Shown: in pieces, positions 6,211-13,557 of the stretch
How positions within the stretch are numbered: position 1 is the stretch's first letter
Layout of the letters: each line of letters starts with the position of its first letter
DNA from: Phycisphaerae bacterium
GTDB lineage: Bacteria > Planctomycetota > Phycisphaerae > Phycisphaerales > SM1A02
Assembly (NCBI GenBank): GCA_018665385.1
Contig: JABJDN010000141.1
Coordinates: forward strand, 1-15,569
Reading direction: 5' to 3'
Length of the DNA stretch: 15,569 nucleotides
Made by a program: the position numbers and the translations under genes
The notes under the pieces: model-generated
Told to the model about the DNA's origin: nothing
The model's input: the letters and a program-made list of their open reading frames with translations, nothing else
The model's database searches: none

Positions 6211-7776
6211 ATGCTAAAAGAGCAACGATATGTAACAACGCCTATCTACTATGTGAATGATAGACCCCATATCGGTCATGTGTACACCACAACATTGTGC
6301 GATGTGTATGCAAGGTCCATGCGACACCTAAATCACGATGTGTTTTTTCTTACTGGAACCGATGAACACGGCGTTAAAGTGGAACAATCCGCTATAAAGA
6401 AGGGGGTAAGCCCGCAGGAATTGGCAGATATACATTCAGCAGAATTTCGTTCGATTATGGGAAAATTTGAACTTACGAACGATGAATTCATCCGAACGAC
6501 AGATTCTGAGCACACGAAACAAGTGCAAGCATTCGTAAAAACCCTGTTAGATAGCGGGGATGTCTACCTTGGTACATTTGAAGGGTGGTACGACGAGGGG
6601 CAAGAGGAATACCACACAGAAACTAGCGCTCGCGAGTTGGACTATACATCTCCAATTAACGGCAAGCCGCTCATTCGCTCATCAGAAAAGAATTATTACT
6701 TCAAACTCAGTGCGTACCAAGATAAGATTGCAGAGTTATTTGAAAACAATCCTACGTTTGTTCGTCCGGAATCGCGACGTAACGAAATGCTTGGTCGTTT
6801 GAAAGAGGACTTATTAGACGTACCAATAAGTAGGACCAATTTTTCATGGGGCATTCCCTTGCCCACTGATGAAGAACATGTAATTTACGTTTGGATTGAC
6901 GCGCTCTTCAATTACATAACTGCACTTGGATTAGGGGATACGAGCAGCGATATTTTTGCAAAACGCAAAAAATATTGGCCAGCTTCGTACCACATCATAG
7001 GAAAAGAAATTCTTTGGTTCCACTCGGTTATTTGGCCAGCGGTGCTAATGTCACTCGATTTGCCATTGCCAAAGTGTGTGTTTGCACACAGTTTTTGGAT
7101 TAGCGAAGGAAAAAAGATGTCTAAATCGATGGGCAACTTCATTGATTTAGAATTGATTGATTCGTATGTCGACAAATACAGCATGGACGCTTGGCGGTAT
7201 TACATAGTCACCCAGGGACCGCTAGGTTCTTCCGATGCAGATTTTGTAGCGGAGAATTTCCAAGACCTGTACAACGCGCACTTGGTAAACACGGTCGGGA
7301 ACTGCACAAGCCGAGTAACCGCAATGCTTGGTAAATATTTTGATGGCGTCGTGCAAACCGAAAGCCAAAATGGCAAGCGAATTACATTCGATGGTTTCGA
7401 CTGGCCAACAACATGCGAATCCGCAATCGGTGCTTGGTCTCTGCACATGGAAGCGTTTGCACTCGACAAGGCAATTGAATCTGCAATGTGCCTCATTCGC
7501 GAAGTCGATTTGTTTATAAACGAAACCGCCCCATTTAAACTAGCCAAAGACGAAACCAAAACGGCTGAACTTGGGGCAATATTGTACCAATGCTTAGAGG
7601 TACTTCGAATAGCATCTATTTTGCTTGACCCAGTTATTCCTTCTAAAATGAACGAGTTTCGTACAGCTATATCTGCACAAACCATCAATGATACATTCAG
7701 CGAAACAATTGCCTGGGGCGGCATAAAGAATGGTTCTACTGTTGAAAAAGTTGCGTTGTTCCCGCGCGTTTCTTAA
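6211..7776 (+). CDS. metG: Methionyl-tRNA synthetase, short form without zinc-knuckle cysteines
   Basis: This enzyme charges tRNA-Met with methionine. It has 521 aa. The class I HIGH-type motif is PHIGH (19-23), after TTPIYYVND. KMSKS is at 302-306, and the anticodon-binding helical region follows. In the connective domain, the segment around LGTFEGWYDEGQEEYHTE lacks the CxxC pairs of zinc-binding MetRS, as in mitochondrial-type and several planctomycete enzymes. The C-terminal EMAPII-like tRNA-binding extension of longer bacterial forms is absent. The ATG at 6211 has no Shine-Dalgarno sequence. The frame stays open far upstream, but the earlier codons run antisense to the TPR gene and do not resemble MetRS. 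The stop overlaps the convergent ArsR-methyltransferase gene by 4 bp. Confidence 0.97.
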   Translation: MLKEQRYVTTPIYYVNDRPHIGHVYTTTLCDVYARSMRHLNHDVFFLTGTDEHGVKVEQSAIKKGVSPQELADIHSAEFRSIMGKFELTNDEFIRTTDSEHTKQVQAFVKTLLDSGDVYLGTFEGWYDEGQEEYHTETSARELDYTSPINGKPLIRSSEKNYYFKLSAYQDKIAELFENNPTFVRPESRRNEMLGRLKEDLLDVPISRTNFSWGIPLPTDEEHVIYVWIDALFNYITALGLGDTSSDIFAKRKKYWPASYHIIGKEILWFHSVIWPAVLMSLDLPLPKCVFAHSFWISEGKKMSKSMGNFIDLELIDSYVDKYSMDAWRYYIVTQGPLGSSDADFVAENFQDLYNAHLVNTVGNCTSRVTAMLGKYFDGVVQTESQNGKRITFDGFDWPTTCESAIGAWSLHMEAFALDKAIESAMCLIREVDLFINETAPFKLAKDETKTAELGAILYQCLEVLRIASILLDPVIPSKMNEFRTAISAQTINDTFSETIAWGGIKNGSTVEKVALFPRVS

Positions 7777-8720
7777 TGTGCAACTTCTAAAATAGCTGTA
7801 AAAAGCGACGGACCTTTTGCATCTATTCTTGGTTGCATACGGTGGTATGCTTTCAATGTACAACCAGCGTTGCTGGCGATAGTGTGCATGGCTTCTTCGG
7901 AAAATCCGAGATGTACGTGGCCCATTGTGTGCTTGTACTCATCACGGGTATGTTGCTGCATATCAACGATACACAGTTTGCCGCCACGTTGCACAACGCG
8001 GCACGCTTCTTGTATTGCGTGTTCAATAGATTCAATATGGTGCAGGACTAAACAAAATAATGCAACATCGACGCTATCGTTTTCTAACGGGAGCTCGTTT
8101 GCTTCACCAAAAACAAACGAAATATTCCCACCAAGGTCGGGCCTGCAGGTGGCTTGTGTAATCATGGCAACTTCTCTGTCGACTCCGATTACTTCTTGTA
8201 CGAATGGTGCAATCATAGTCGCCGCATTTCCAATGCCACAGCCTATGTCAACAACTCGTAGGTTTGGATCGATAAGTGAAAGTAACGCAGCAGAAGTAAA
8301 CGCAGACCCGAATAAATCTTTGCGTAGCGCCTCCCAGTCACTGCCAATGTTTTGAAAGAAAGTGCGGCTATCTGCATGGCGTTGGGTGAGTACAGCGACA
8401 AGCCGCTCGGCATCTTCTACAGCCCCATGTAGTTGTTCGGTGTTGTTTGAAGCAATAGACCAAAGGCTTTTGATTTCCGTGCTCATCTCTGTGGCAATAC
8501 GGTACAAGCCAACAGTCCCCACTGTCCTACGTGATACGAATCCTGCTTCGAAGAGTAATTTTAAGTGTCTTGATGCTGTGGATTGCGGAAGTTGTATAAC
8601 TACTGCTACCTCGCCAACACTTAATTCGTGCTGGACTAAGACACGCAAGATTCGCAATCGAGCGCTATCGTTTAGCGCTGAGAGTGAATCAAGTAAAACA
8701 AGTGAACCTACTGAGGTCAC
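7773..8720 (-). CDS. ArsR/SmtB-family regulator fused to a SAM-dependent methyltransferase
   Basis: This 315-aa protein joins two domains. Residues about 8-75 form an ArsR-type winged helix (ALNDSARLRILRVL, recognition helix LPQSTASRHLKLL, wing to GLYRI). No ELCVCD-type metal site is seen, so metal sensing is unlikely. Residues about 128-250 form a class I methyltransferase: motif I VVDIGCGIGN (156-165), acidic D181, motif LVLHHIE (224-230) and a post-motif RVVQRGGKL. ArsR-methyltransferase fusions are known near methionine and SAM-cycle genes in other bacteria. Here it ends against metG, which fits but does not prove a SAM- or SAH-responsive role. The GTG start overlaps the TPR-lipoprotein stop in GTGA (8717-8720), so translation is coupled. 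It may instead be an enzyme with a DNA-binding targeting domain. Confidence 0.92.
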   Translation of the reverse strand: MTSVGSLVLLDSLSALNDSARLRILRVLVQHELSVGEVAVVIQLPQSTASRHLKLLFEAGFVSRRTVGTVGLYRIATEMSTEIKSLWSIASNNTEQLHGAVEDAERLVAVLTQRHADSRTFFQNIGSDWEALRKDLFGSAFTSAALLSLIDPNLRVVDIGCGIGNAATMIAPFVQEVIGVDREVAMITQATCRPDLGGNISFVFGEANELPLENDSVDVALFCLVLHHIESIEHAIQEACRVVQRGGKLCIVDMQQHTRDEYKHTMGHVHLGFSEEAMHTIASNAGCTLKAYHRMQPRIDAKGPSLFTAILEVAH

Positions 8721-9406
8721 TGGGAATCGTCGACGCCTGTCATTGTTGGCCCTGGCACGATTCCGTGTCCACGGAGTGCGTCTGAAATTTCAGGGCTTGT
8801 AGGTTCGATAATCCACGCCTCTTGCCACCGCGTTATAGCGAGCTCGTCGTCGCCTAAGCGTTCTGCAAATGTAGCGGCGATGATGTACGGTCTTGCATTA
8901 TCTCCACTATCTATTGCAATAGCAGTGTTGATTGCGTTCATGGCTGAATCGGGATCATCTAAGTCCATTGTATATTCTGCGAATACCATCCACGCTCTCG
9001 CTGTTTGCAATTTTTGCGCTCGCTGTTGTAAGAAAGCGTACAGGTGGTCCCGTTCACCAGCTTGTAAAAGCGCCTCGGCGTACAAATCTGCAATGTCAGT
9101 ATTCGCCGGACGAAGTGATTCTGCAATAGCGAGCGATTGGCTTGCCATTTGCGGGTTGTCCATTTCCATATAACACTGCCCAAGGTGGTATTGCGCCATC
9201 CAATCGCCAGGATGCAATGCAACAGCTTTAGTATATTCAGCAGCAGCATCTGACCACCTGCCTTGCCACATTGCGTAGCTGCCCTTTTCAAGGAATGGCT
9301 GGTTGCTCGATTCGCCTAGGATTGCTGTTTGCGTTTGCTCTGTGCACCCGATTGTTGCAAGAAGTATTGCACAAATTAGGTTTGATAAAATTGTAGTTCG
9401 TTTCAT
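8717..9406 (-). CDS. TPR lipoprotein
   Basis: From ATG 9406 the protein has 229 aa; AGGGAG lies about 11 nt upstream. An upstream in-frame start at 9454 lacks a signal. Residues 1-20 (MKRTT, hydrophobic core) end in ATIG-C21, a lipobox with non-ideal -3 and -2 residues, so lipidation at Cys21 is likely. TPR units span about 37-100 (SYAMWQGRWSDAAAEYTKAV, YHLGQCYMEMDNPQMASQSL) and about 137-205 (WMVFAEYTMDLDDPDSAMNA, ATFAERLGDDELAITRWQEA). It is probably an envelope-anchored scaffold; the partner is unknown. It is the first gene of a pair with the ArsR-methyltransferase, whose start overlaps its stop. Confidence 0.85.
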   Translation of the reverse strand: MKRTTILSNLICAILLATIGCTEQTQTAILGESSNQPFLEKGSYAMWQGRWSDAAAEYTKAVALHPGDWMAQYHLGQCYMEMDNPQMASQSLAIAESLRPANTDIADLYAEALLQAGERDHLYAFLQQRAQKLQTARAWMVFAEYTMDLDDPDSAMNAINTAIAIDSGDNARPYIIAATFAERLGDDELAITRWQEAWIIEPTSPEISDALRGHGIVPGPTMTGVDDSQ

Positions 9407-9442
9407 AGGTACTGTTTCTCCCTGTCTTTGCCTATCGGTATT

Positions 9443-9460
9443 CCAGCATTCCATTGCTGG
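9443..9460. promoter_or_regulatory. Inverted repeat in the leader of the lipoprotein/ArsR-methyltransferase operon
   Basis: CCAGCA (9443-9448) and TGCTGG (9455-9460) form a perfect 6-bp inverted repeat around TTCCAT. It lies 37 bp before the lipoprotein ATG, between a candidate -10 (ATCATA on the plus strand at 9474-9479, reading TATGAT on the minus strand) and the ribosome site. It could be an RNA hairpin or a second operator half-site pair. It is short, so chance occurrence is possible. Confidence 0.3.
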
Positions 9461-9484
9461 TTTCTGTATTTACATCATACGGCA

Positions 9485-9502
9485 GTACAACATTTGTTGC
9501 AC
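9485..9502. promoter_or_regulatory. Dyad-symmetric candidate operator in the divergent promoter region
   Basis: GTACAACA (9485-9492), a 2-bp centre TT, and TGTTGCAC (9495-9502) make an 8-2-8 inverted repeat with one mismatch. Size and symmetry suit a dimeric winged-helix regulator such as an ArsR-family protein. On the minus strand it lies just upstream of TATGAT (9479-9474), covering the expected -35 zone of the lipoprotein/ArsR-methyltransferase operon. On the plus strand it adjoins a weak TTGCCT (9507-9512) and TATGAT (9528-9533) pair that could serve the 9590 operon. Autoregulation by the ArsR-methyltransferase is inference from position. Confidence 0.4.
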
Positions 9503-9589
9503 GTTATTGCCTTCTTCGTATGAGAAATATGATCTTAAATCGCTCTTCGTGGTACGCTATCCGCGATAGATTGAAAAGAGGAAATTCCC

Positions 9590-10339
9590 ATGGCTTCACC
9601 TACAAAAGAATCACCATTTAGAACCGTTGTTTTAAAACACGTCCTCCCAGACGGTACTTCCCACTACGATTGGATGCTCTCAGTAGATGCTGCTGGCGAG
9701 AAGCCGCTTGTAAGTTTTCGAGTAAAGGAACGCCCCGATTTAGTGGCTGAAAGTAGATGGGTGGACTTAGAAGCACGCCCAGATCACCGTCCAGAATATT
9801 TGAATTTAAACGGAGAACTTGAAGGGGGTCGAGGAACAGTTGAACAGATGGCGCAGGGTTCCATTTTTATGTGGAAGGTAATACAAAACGGCTGGAACAT
9901 GATGGTGGAATGGGACGGCAATCGCATGGCAGAATTTGAACTCCTCTCTGGGCCGGGTATTCTGGCATTTAGACGAATCTTTGAAGACCAAACGCAAGAA
10001 CCACCCCCGCCACTTCCTAAACCAAAAATTGTCGGCGATGTTCCAATCGATAATTCTGAAGACCAAGTTGGCTTGCAACGAAAAATAACGGCGTTTGTAG
10101 ATCCTAAAAAAACAGAAGCAGCATGGGCACGCACACCCAACGTCACAGGCGAAGGTGCTACGCACGTGCGTTCATTCCACAGCAAGTTGACTGACGACGC
10201 GCTTGGGTATGTAGACAAACAGATCAACGCATGGCTAGACGAAAACCCAGACATAGAAGTTAAGTTCACAACCACAACAATAGGCACGTTCACAGGGAAG
10301 GTGAAGGAACCCCACCTGATTTGCCAAGTCTGGGTGTAA
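9590..10339 (+). CDS. LigD 3'-phosphoesterase-like domain protein with a Cse60-like C-terminal domain
   Basis: This 249-aa protein has a good GAGG ribosome site about 8 nt before ATG. Residues about 11-120 resemble the phosphoesterase domain of DNA ligase D. SHYDWML (24-30) parallels the LHYDFRL block, DHRPEY (65-70) parallels the DHPxxY block (His66 and Tyr70 in the His/Tyr positions) and EGGRGTV (78-84) parallels the following glycine turn. The arginine of the HYDxR block is Met29 here, so catalysis is doubtful. A proline-rich linker (about 137-147) follows. Residues about 190-249 (HVRSFHSKL, VDKQINAWLDENPDIEVK, LICQVWV) resemble the small Cse60-type fold in spore-related proteins: beta strand, INxWL helix, then strands. 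No ligase or Ku gene is nearby. It leads an operon with the BFD protein and kinase. A role on nucleic-acid ends is possible but unproven. Confidence 0.75.
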   Translation: MASPTKESPFRTVVLKHVLPDGTSHYDWMLSVDAAGEKPLVSFRVKERPDLVAESRWVDLEARPDHRPEYLNLNGELEGGRGTVEQMAQGSIFMWKVIQNGWNMMVEWDGNRMAEFELLSGPGILAFRRIFEDQTQEPPPPLPKPKIVGDVPIDNSEDQVGLQRKITAFVDPKKTEAAWARTPNVTGEGATHVRSFHSKLTDDALGYVDKQINAWLDENPDIEVKFTTTTIGTFTGKVKEPHLICQVWV

Positions 10340-10347
10340 AAAAGTCT

Positions 10348-10623
10348 ATGGATAAAAATGAAAACGTATGCGTTTGCCACAGGGTTTCCCTGGGTAAAAT
10401 CCAATCCTATATAGTTAGAGAAGAGCCTAAGGTCGCCTCTCAACTTTCAAATTGTTTAGATTCAGGCACTTCGTGCGGATGGTGTATTCCTTTCTTAAAG
10501 AAACTTCACAAACTACATAGCGAAGGTATGGAAATGGATTTAAACATAGACCACGAAAAATATACCGAGCGTCGAGACGCGTACAAACAACGAAAATGTA
10601 CTCACGAAGACGCAGATGGATAA
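10348..10623 (+). CDS. BFD-type [2Fe-2S]-binding small protein
   Basis: This 91-aa protein begins at ATG 10348; the open frame reaches back to 10321 inside the previous gene, but those codons are unlikely coding. It carries the Fer2_BFD cysteine arrangement: C8-x-C10-H near the start (VCVCHRV) and C43-x2-C46 after GTS (SGTSCGWCIPFL), spaced as in bacterioferritin-associated ferredoxin and related domains, plus a spare Cys36. Residues 55-91 are charged and helical. By family knowledge it binds one [2Fe-2S] cluster and may pass electrons or sense redox or iron state. No bacterioferritin gene is nearby. It starts 8 bp after the upstream stop and overlaps the kinase start by 8 bp, so a link to the kinase is a reasonable inference. 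Confidence 0.82.
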   Translation: MDKNENVCVCHRVSLGKIQSYIVREEPKVASQLSNCLDSGTSCGWCIPFLKKLHKLHSEGMEMDLNIDHEKYTERRDAYKQRKCTHEDADG

Positions 10624-12562
10624 GCCCAGTTCCATTCCAAAAACAATAGGCGGGTATCGCATTATCGAAGTGCTTGGCGAGGGTGGCATGTCGGTTGTCT
10701 ATACCGCAATGCAAGAACATCCAAAGCGCAAGGTTGCTATAAAAGTATTGCGTGGAGGCATGTACAGCCCAACTGCAGCGAAACGATTTCACCAAGAAGT
10801 TGAAATATTAGGCAGGCTTGATCATCCATGGATTGGAAAAATTTACGATGCTGGCACGCATGATGAGGGGAACGGAGCAACGCCCTACTATGTAATGGAA
10901 TGTGTAGAGGGCGCGCGAGAGTTGACCGAGTACATTGAGCAAACAGAACTTACTAGGCGTGATGTAATCAAACTGTTCGCAATGATCGCATCTGCCGTAG
11001 AACATGGTCATCATAGGGGTGTAGTGCACAGGGATTTAAAGCCAGGGAATATCCTTATAGACAAAGAGGGGGAACCAAAAATTATTGATTTTGGTGTTGC
11101 TCGCTCTTTAGATAGGACGACTGTTGGGGAAGAAGCGATGACAGAGGCTGGTCGCCTTGTTGGCACAGTGCAGTTTATGGCACCAGAGCAAGTGGACGCA
11201 ACCATTACTGATATAGATGCTAGGTGCGATGTCTACGCGCTAGGTGCGGTCCTTTTTCAAATGCTCACAGGACGACTTCCCCGCACACTTGAGGGTCTGC
11301 CTATATACGAAGCCGTGCGTCAAATTTGCAAAGAGCAGCCAGTTCGCCCGACAATATACGACAGTTCTATCGATCAGGATCTTGAAGCTATCGTCATGAT
11401 GGCTTTAGAAACGAACCGAGAAAAGCGGTATCAAACTGCAGGTGCGTTCGGTCGAGATATTCTTCGGTACTTAGGGAACCGCACAATTAAGGCGCGAAAA
11501 GCGTCTGCATTTGACCATATTAAATTATTTACAAGGCGGCACAAGTTGCAAATTTCAATTGCAGGGGGCATCGTTGTATTGCTTGGAATGTCACTTGCAG
11601 CAGTTCTGATGATGCGAGCAGACTCAAACCAGCAGATAGATGATTTGCAAGCCCAAATTCTGGAAACGAACGAGGCAGAGTTGGAACGGCAACAACAAGA
11701 GGCCCTTCGCCCCGAAGTATCAGCCGAGGAAGAACAAGACGCCAAGCCCATACTTACACTTGACACTCCAACCAAATTAGTTGTATCAACTTCTGGAACA
11801 ATGCTCGCGTATGTGGCAGGCGATGATTACACAGCAAAGACAATTACAGGTCAAAGCGTGCAGTTGCCCGCAATTAATATAGAGCCCTCAACGGCGACGT
11901 TGCAACTTTCTATGCTAGGTACTCGGCTTGCAATTGTTTCTGGCGACAGAGGACGAATCGTGTCGCTTCACGCACAAAAACCTACTGTACAACTCAGTGG
12001 AGACTTTGAAAACCTAGTTGCAGTAGCACTGAGTGAACAGAGCGTTGCAGTTTCGTTGGCTGATATGTCGTTGCGAGTTATTGGAGTTCAGGGCAAGTTA
12101 GCAAGGGCGCTTTCTAACACGGGAGAATTTGAAGCAGTCGCTTTTTCTTCAACAGGAGAGCACATTGTTGCAGCTACAGATTTTTGGGTGTATGTTTGGT
12201 CTACACAGAGTTTTCCAAAGAATGTTACACCATTAAAAGGTGTGCAAAACCCATGTTGTATAGGCGTGTTTTCAGATCGGATTGTCGTTGTTGGAAGCGA
12301 TGGTGAAGTGCGTATTCATGAATCTAATGGAGAAACAAAGAGTTCCGCAATGGGCATCGGTGCTGAAATTACCAACGCTGCGCTCAATACGGAAACAACA
12401 CTGCTTGGGTGTATTGCAAATGGTGTTGCCTATACATTTTCCTTATCTACGCAAGAACTCGTAGAATTAACATGGATGCCAGAAGAACCAGTCGGTATTG
12501 CAATTGGTAAAGATAACGCTGTAATTCTTTGGACAGCAGGCGGAAACGTATACAGCGATTAA
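10616..12562 (+). CDS. Transmembrane Ser/Thr protein kinase (PknB-like) with C-terminal beta-propeller
   Basis: This 648-aa Hanks-type kinase phosphorylates Ser/Thr residues. Residues about 14-290 are the kinase domain: glycine loop GEGGMSVV (21-28), ATP lysine K43 in VAIK, catalytic loop HRDLKPGN from H138, DFG at 158-160 and APE at 189-191. All catalytic residues are present, with an RD catalytic loop. One membrane helix is at about 312-334, followed by a short coiled-coil-like segment (about 337-370). Residues about 375-648 consist of WD40-like beta-strand repeats of about 40 residues (for example AVAFSSTGEHIVAATDFWVYVW), probably a six- or seven-bladed propeller outside the cytoplasm as sensor or docking surface. 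It is the last gene of the 9590 operon and overlaps the BFD gene by 8 bp. It faces the second kinase with only 3 bp between. Confidence 0.93.
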   Translation: MDKPSSIPKTIGGYRIIEVLGEGGMSVVYTAMQEHPKRKVAIKVLRGGMYSPTAAKRFHQEVEILGRLDHPWIGKIYDAGTHDEGNGATPYYVMECVEGARELTEYIEQTELTRRDVIKLFAMIASAVEHGHHRGVVHRDLKPGNILIDKEGEPKIIDFGVARSLDRTTVGEEAMTEAGRLVGTVQFMAPEQVDATITDIDARCDVYALGAVLFQMLTGRLPRTLEGLPIYEAVRQICKEQPVRPTIYDSSIDQDLEAIVMMALETNREKRYQTAGAFGRDILRYLGNRTIKARKASAFDHIKLFTRRHKLQISIAGGIVVLLGMSLAAVLMMRADSNQQIDDLQAQILETNEAELERQQQEALRPEVSAEEEQDAKPILTLDTPTKLVVSTSGTMLAYVAGDDYTAKTITGQSVQLPAINIEPSTATLQLSMLGTRLAIVSGDRGRIVSLHAQKPTVQLSGDFENLVAVALSEQSVAVSLADMSLRVIGVQGKLARALSNTGEFEAVAFSSTGEHIVAATDFWVYVWSTQSFPKNVTPLKGVQNPCCIGVFSDRIVVVGSDGEVRIHESNGETKSSAMGIGAEITNAALNTETTLLGCIANGVAYTFSLSTQELVELTWMPEEPVGIAIGKDNAVILWTAGGNVYSD

Positions 12563-12565
12563 TTG

Positions 12566-13450
12566 TTATGAACGGGTGCCAGGCGAAGAATCAACCGGTT
12601 CGTTCATTACATCACGTATGAGTTCGAGTCTATTCACAACAACGTTCATTGTCTCTGGGCGACTGTTTGGATTAGGCTGTACACAATCCATGATTTGCTT
12701 CGAGAGCAAAGTGTGAATTCTTGTATTCCGTTCATGAGGCGCTACAGGCAGTTCGACTTTATCAGCATCTACAGCTCCGCTCACGAGCCTTGCGTTTGAT
12801 TGCTTAGGCGGCATAGCGGTTGGTATAACTTCGCCGACCAAAACCCAATACATCATAGCCCCAAGATTATAGATATCTGTTTTAGCTGTGATTTCGCCAC
12901 GGTGTGCCTGTTCGGGCGCCATATATCCGGGCGTACCCTGAATACGTTTTTTAATTGTGCCTATCGCGCACGCTTGTCCAAGATCAATAATTTTAACCCT
13001 GCCACTCTCATCGACGAGTACGTTGTTTGGCTTCATGTCAGCATGCACGAACCCTCGTCCATGCATATGCGATAAGCCTTCTGCTATTTGTAAGAAAATA
13101 TCAACAGCCTGAATGTGGTTTCTAGGTAATTTCTGATCAAGAGTTGTTGCATCCACAAGTTCCATAAGCATGGACACTGCGGTCACTTTCAGCAACTTTC
13201 GATGTTTTACGAGTTTCTTAATTTTCCGCAGGGACGTATGGTCAAGTTTCGAGCCAATCGCGTATTCTTGTTCTACTTGATCAAGAAATCGCTGCGATTT
13301 CTCGTCTGTTTTTTCTACGTATTTCAGAGCAGAGACTTGCTTGTTTTTTGGGTTTTGTACTGCATACAAAATAGATGCAGCGCCTTCACCGAGCCTAGCA
13401 AGGACGGTGTACTGCCCAATTTTTTTTGGTTGTGATCTATTCGTTGCCAT
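12566..13450 (-). CDS. Soluble Ser/Thr protein kinase with variant HAD and DLG motifs
   Basis: This 294-aa protein is almost only a kinase domain, with no membrane helix. The glycine loop is GEGAASILY (21-29) and the lysine is K43 in SALK. The catalytic loop reads HADMKPNN (136-143) with Ala137 for Arg, the metal loop is DLG (156-158) rather than DFG, and the peptide-positioning APE is at 178-180. Asp138, Lys140, Asn143 and Asp156 remain, so it could be active, but Ala137 makes it a non-RD kinase whose activity would not depend on activation-loop phosphorylation. It may be regulated by, or be a substrate of, the neighbouring transmembrane kinase, though they face each other and are not co-transcribed. 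A terminator-like hairpin lies 13 nt upstream of its ATG, which has no Shine-Dalgarno sequence. Confidence 0.9.
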   Translation of the reverse strand: MATNRSQPKKIGQYTVLARLGEGAASILYAVQNPKNKQVSALKYVEKTDEKSQRFLDQVEQEYAIGSKLDHTSLRKIKKLVKHRKLLKVTAVSMLMELVDATTLDQKLPRNHIQAVDIFLQIAEGLSHMHGRGFVHADMKPNNVLVDESGRVKIIDLGQACAIGTIKKRIQGTPGYMAPEQAHRGEITAKTDIYNLGAMMYWVLVGEVIPTAMPPKQSNARLVSGAVDADKVELPVAPHERNTRIHTLLSKQIMDCVQPNPNSRPETMNVVVNRLELIRDVMNEPVDSSPGTRS

Positions 13451-13455
13451 GAGTA

Positions 13456-13485
13456 AGAAAAATACGCTTGATATATTTCAAGCGT
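13456..13485 (-). terminator. Hairpin with T-tract between the amidase-like gene and the second kinase
   Basis: On the minus strand an 8-bp stem, ACGCTTGA and TCAAGCGT (plus-strand arms 13464-13471 and 13478-13485), with a 6-nt loop is followed by ATTTTTCTT. It suits termination of the amidase-like transcript or attenuation of the kinase, because the kinase ATG is only 13 nt from the stem. The stem is moderate in G+C, so strength is uncertain. Confidence 0.5.
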
Positions 13486-13557
13486 GAGTTGAATTGAACT
13501 GTAGAGTACCCTCTGAACACGCCTAAAACACGCATAGAAAGCAGTATTTTTACTATT

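Noticed and set aside
7200..7724. 174-aa minus-strand ORF
   Set aside because: It is antisense to the C-terminal part of metG and lacks recognisable domains.
7870..8802. Two plus-strand ORFs of 161 and 146 aa
   Set aside because: Both are antisense to the ArsR-methyltransferase fusion, which has intact motifs through both domains.
9784..10443. 219-aa minus-strand ORF
   Set aside because: It is antisense to the PE-like gene, which has a good ribosome site and recognisable motif blocks.
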